In this document: positions 7,457 through 9,069 of the stretch, piece after piece | Layout: each line of letters starts with the position of its first letter | How positions within the stretch are numbered: position 1 is the first letter of the stretch | Assembly: GCA_003566395.1 (NCBI GenBank) | Contig: PXDL01000584.1 | Span: 1 to 9,069 of the forward strand | Length of the DNA stretch: 9,069 nucleotides | Direction: 5' to 3' | Source of the DNA: Balneolia bacterium | Lineage (GTDB): Bacteria; Bacteroidota; Rhodothermia; Balneolales; Cyclonatronaceae | Notes under the pieces: generated by a model | Told to the model about the DNA's origin: nothing | Seen by the model: the letters and a program-made list of their open reading frames with translations, nothing else | The model's database searches: none | Position numbers and translations under genes: made by a program

Positions 7457-8224
7457 TTAAGGAATCTCGGAGGCTTCAACACTGATGTTATTAAAGGTTA
7501 CCCGGTCGCCGGTTTCGTCCGAGCCGTTTGGTATGTCGAAGCGGATGCGAATTTTGAAATCTGCATTGTCGCTGATTCCTTCAATTCCCCCAAAGTCCAC
7601 CGCAAGCAGGGCATATTCGCTGTCGAGCGGCAGGCGCGACCGGGATGATTCCAGCCCTTCATTAATCCACTGAGGCGAACCGGAGTTAATCGAATAGTCG
7701 ATGAGCAGGGCTTCGGTTCCGGTGCCTTCATCCATAGCCGCCATTTCCAAAAGCAGATTGGTAAGCCCCTGAGCCGGAACATTAATTATCATGGTGTTTT
7801 CGCCATTGTCGCCGCGAAACGGCTGCCTTACCTGAACGGCTCGCATATTGGAGTCTTCGAACGGGATGTTATTATTGGCAAAAGAGCGGTAGTTGATGGA
7901 AGTCGGCCGGTTTCTGCGCTCCAGGGAGGCCCGGCGGTCGGTGTTCGGATAACCCGGCAGCGAGCTTTCGTAGGAGATAAATGCCTGTGCATTTGACGGA
8001 TACGTGGCGTCTATCGTAGTTAACTCGGTATTATTAGCCAGATCTCCGTCGAACATCCAGAAATACACCAGGCCACGCTCGCCCGGCTCCTGTGTTTCAT
8101 TTTCGTCTTCATCATCTATTGCTGTGGCTACTTTCTCCGCACAGGAGCTTGCCGAAAGGGTGATTATTAGCGCCAAAAAAAGAGCCGCAGATTTTTGGCT
8201 GACTAACCATTTTGCAGGATTCAT
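7457..8224 (-). CDS. Predicted surface lipoprotein with jelly-roll-like domain (hypothetical)
   Basis: A 255-residue protein of unknown function. ATG 8224 gives MNPAKWLVSQK, a hydrophobic stretch and a lipobox-like SASSC with Cys28; the -3 position is Ala, slightly unusual. Just after the cysteine comes an acidic run (DDEDENE, 37-43), which in Bacteroidota can favour display on the cell surface. The rest is rich in beta-strands. It begins YFWMFDGDLANNTEL and includes MRAVQVRQPF, NTMIINVPAQGLTNLLLEMA, LLIDYSINSGSPQW and VDFGGIEGISDNADFKIRIR, and ends GDRVTFNNISVEA, a layout familiar from galactose-binding-like or carbohydrate-binding jelly rolls. The specific ligand cannot be predicted. Another in-frame ATG at 8281 would add 19 polar residues and spoil the signal peptide. 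It is probably the first gene of a unit with the porin, 61 bases downstream. Confidence 0.75.
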   Translation of the reverse strand: MNPAKWLVSQKSAALFLALIITLSASSCAEKVATAIDDEDENETQEPGERGLVYFWMFDGDLANNTELTTIDATYPSNAQAFISYESSLPGYPNTDRRASLERRNRPTSINYRSFANNNIPFEDSNMRAVQVRQPFRGDNGENTMIINVPAQGLTNLLLEMAAMDEGTGTEALLIDYSINSGSPQWINEGLESSRSRLPLDSEYALLAVDFGGIEGISDNADFKIRIRFDIPNGSDETGDRVTFNNISVEASEIP

Positions 8225-8275
8225 AACACGGGTGCTGTTTTTGTATGAGTAGTCGGTTTCATTCCGACCCGATAA

Positions 8276-8305
8276 TACCATGGTAACATTAAGCCTGTAT
8301 TACCA
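8276..8305. promoter_or_regulatory. Palindrome plus inverted repeat (possible operator)
   Basis: TACCATGGTA (8276-8285) is a perfect 10-base palindrome. Its right half continues as TGGTAA (8281-8286), which is inverted as TTACCA at 8300-8305 with 13 bases between. Three TACCA/TGGTA units therefore lie within 30 bases, just upstream of the chosen lipoprotein start and over the alternative ATG at 8281. No regulator gene is in the window to match it. Confidence 0.4.
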
Positions 8306-8372
8306 ATTACTTAATTCTCGGCACACAATCATCTTACAGTCAAATCTGCCCTGATTTAACACTGCCTTAATG

Positions 8373-8399
8373 TTGCGGGAAATCGGTTTCTCTATTTTG
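8373..8399 (+). promoter_or_regulatory. Candidate promoter for the rightward secreted-protein gene
   Basis: TTG (8373-8375) is followed after 17 bases by TATTTTG (8393-8399), close to the Bacteroidota TTTG / TAnnTTTG arrangement but one base short in the -7 box. A transcript from here would have a leader of roughly 120 bases carrying the hairpin at 8426-8455. Confidence 0.3.
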
Positions 8400-8425
8400 G
8401 GCCTTATGAAAATCACACCACCTCG

Positions 8426-8455
8426 GGTAATCACATATTTAATGAATGTGTTACC
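8426..8455 (+). promoter_or_regulatory. Stem-loop in the 5' leader of the rightward gene
   Basis: GGTAATCACAT (8426-8436) and ATGTGTTACC (8446-8455) form ten base pairs with one bulged T (8431) and a 9-base loop. The outer five bases repeat the GGTAA/TTACC pair seen at 8282-8304. There is no T-run after it, so it is not a terminator. It could act as an operator on DNA or as structure in the leader RNA. Confidence 0.4.
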
Positions 8456-8525
8456 GTCTCACCTGCAAGGCTAAACCGAATACACAGCAGTCTTCACTTT
8501 TTCCACTTAACTCATCATCCTTATT

Positions 8526-9069
8526 ATGAAATACCTTTACAATTTCTTTTCAGCCCTCTTGTTGACCGGACTTTTATCCGCTTTCGGAGTTCAGGCGAAC
8601 GCACAGTCGCTTCAGCAGGCCGAACCTTTTGTTTTTGATTCTGAGAACACTGTTTATTTTCAGGATTTCAACGAATATGCCGGTACGGAGGAAACCCTGC
8701 CCCAGGCCATGTTTGTGAGCTGGGATGAAAGCCGGCTTGAGAACCCTTTTAACGGCATAGGCGATTTCAACAGCAGCGATCCGGCTACTTCGTACGGAAA
8801 TTTCTCAGCCTACACCAGCGACAATGAGTCGTTTTCATTCGGCATACGCGAGCGCGCTCCGGATGACCTGCGTAACGCCCGTTTGTTTTTTGCATTCACC
8901 AACAATACCGACGAACCGATTTCCGCTTTTGAAGTACGTTATGATGTGGAGGCATGGTACATCGGCGACCGCCGCAACCGTATCCGCCTGAAGTTCGACA
9001 ACCTTCTCGAATCCGATGATCGTGATACCTTCGAAGTGGATCTTATCTCCACCGACAATCCATCCGCCA
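8526..9069 (+). CDS. Secreted beta-sandwich protein, N-terminal part (runs off the window)
   Basis: Open from ATG 8526 to the window end, 181 codons, with no stop reached. MKYLYNFFSALLLTGLLSAF is a standard Sec signal peptide with likely cleavage after VQANA (residue 26). The mature part contains VYFQDFNEYAG (43-53), SYGNFSAYTSDN (89-100), ARLFFAFTNNTDEPISAFEVR (118-138) and YDVEAWY (139-145). This order, an early F-x-x-DF strand and later FTNNT-I-x-F-V-Y-x-E-W, resembles an N-terminal beta-sandwich found in large secreted Bacteroidota and Rhodothermota proteins that often continue into lamin-tail, CHRD or nuclease domains. The real C-terminal domains are outside the window, so the function is unknown. 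It is divergent from the lipoprotein-porin-CotH genes. Confidence 0.8.
   Translation, partial: MKYLYNFFSALLLTGLLSAFGVQANAQSLQQAEPFVFDSENTVYFQDFNEYAGTEETLPQAMFVSWDESRLENPFNGIGDFNSSDPATSYGNFSAYTSDNESFSFGIRERAPDDLRNARLFFAFTNNTDEPISAFEVRYDVEAWYIGDRRNRIRLKFDNLLESDDRDTFEVDLISTDNPSA

Larger units (their letters stand above)
8225..8525. other. Divergent intergenic region with repeated GGTAA/TTACC half-sites
   Basis: The region between the minus-strand lipoprotein and the plus-strand secreted-protein gene. It has two inverted-repeat structures (8276-8305 and 8426-8455) and a candidate promoter for the rightward gene (8373-8399). It also has a 22-codon open frame (8406-8474, MKITPPRVITYLMNVLPSHL then QG) that ends 51 bases before the ATG at 8526. 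No RNA gene is recognised. Confidence 0.6.

Noticed and set aside
1..9069. CRISPR array, tRNA, rRNA, transposase or defence system
   Set aside because: No regularly spaced long repeats, no RNA-gene signatures, and no recombinase, nuclease or defence-type protein among the genes that can be recognised.

Overview
The window looks like a chromosomal segment from a Gram-negative member of the FCB group, most likely Balneolota/Rhodothermota or a near relative in Bacteroidota. The reasons are two lipoproteins with signal-peptidase II boxes, one followed by an acidic stretch, an outer-membrane porin of the O/P family ending in phenylalanine, surface-type beta-sandwich proteins, and a general lack of Shine-Dalgarno sequences before the starts. 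This assignment is inference from gene content; no marker gene is present.

Left part (1-3512, plus strand). A possible 3' end of an upstream gene (3-86) is followed by hutH (histidine ammonia-lyase, 198-1715, TTG start), a 264-base gap with a weak hairpin, and a 510-residue Kef-type CPA2 cation:proton antiporter with an RCK/TrkA-N domain (1980-3512). These two genes are ordinary housekeeping or accessory metabolism and show no functional link to each other.

Middle part (3513-4074). A 562-base gap between convergent genes holds no credible gene. It contains a GC-rich hairpin followed by five T's, a run of AATC units spaced about 10 bases apart, a triple 7-base tandem repeat next to the cotH stop, and a 14-base word that is also found in the gap upstream of the antiporter. 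It looks like the resting place of dispersed repeat remnants.

Right part (4075-8224, minus strand). Three envelope genes read in the same direction with short spacers: a jelly-roll-like lipoprotein (7457-8224), a phosphate-selective O/P-type porin (5893-7395) and a CotH-kinase-family lipoprotein (4075-5826). They may form one transcription unit carrying an outer-membrane module. A divergent gene for a secreted beta-sandwich protein (8526 to the window end, truncated) faces the lipoprotein across a 301-base intergenic region containing repeated GGTAA/TTACC half-sites arranged as inverted repeats.

No tRNA, rRNA, CRISPR array, transposase or phage gene was recognised. The most interesting item is the predicted lipoprotein-porin-CotH kinase cluster and its divergent secreted neighbour. 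It is unusual enough to check, but nothing seen here proves a new system.
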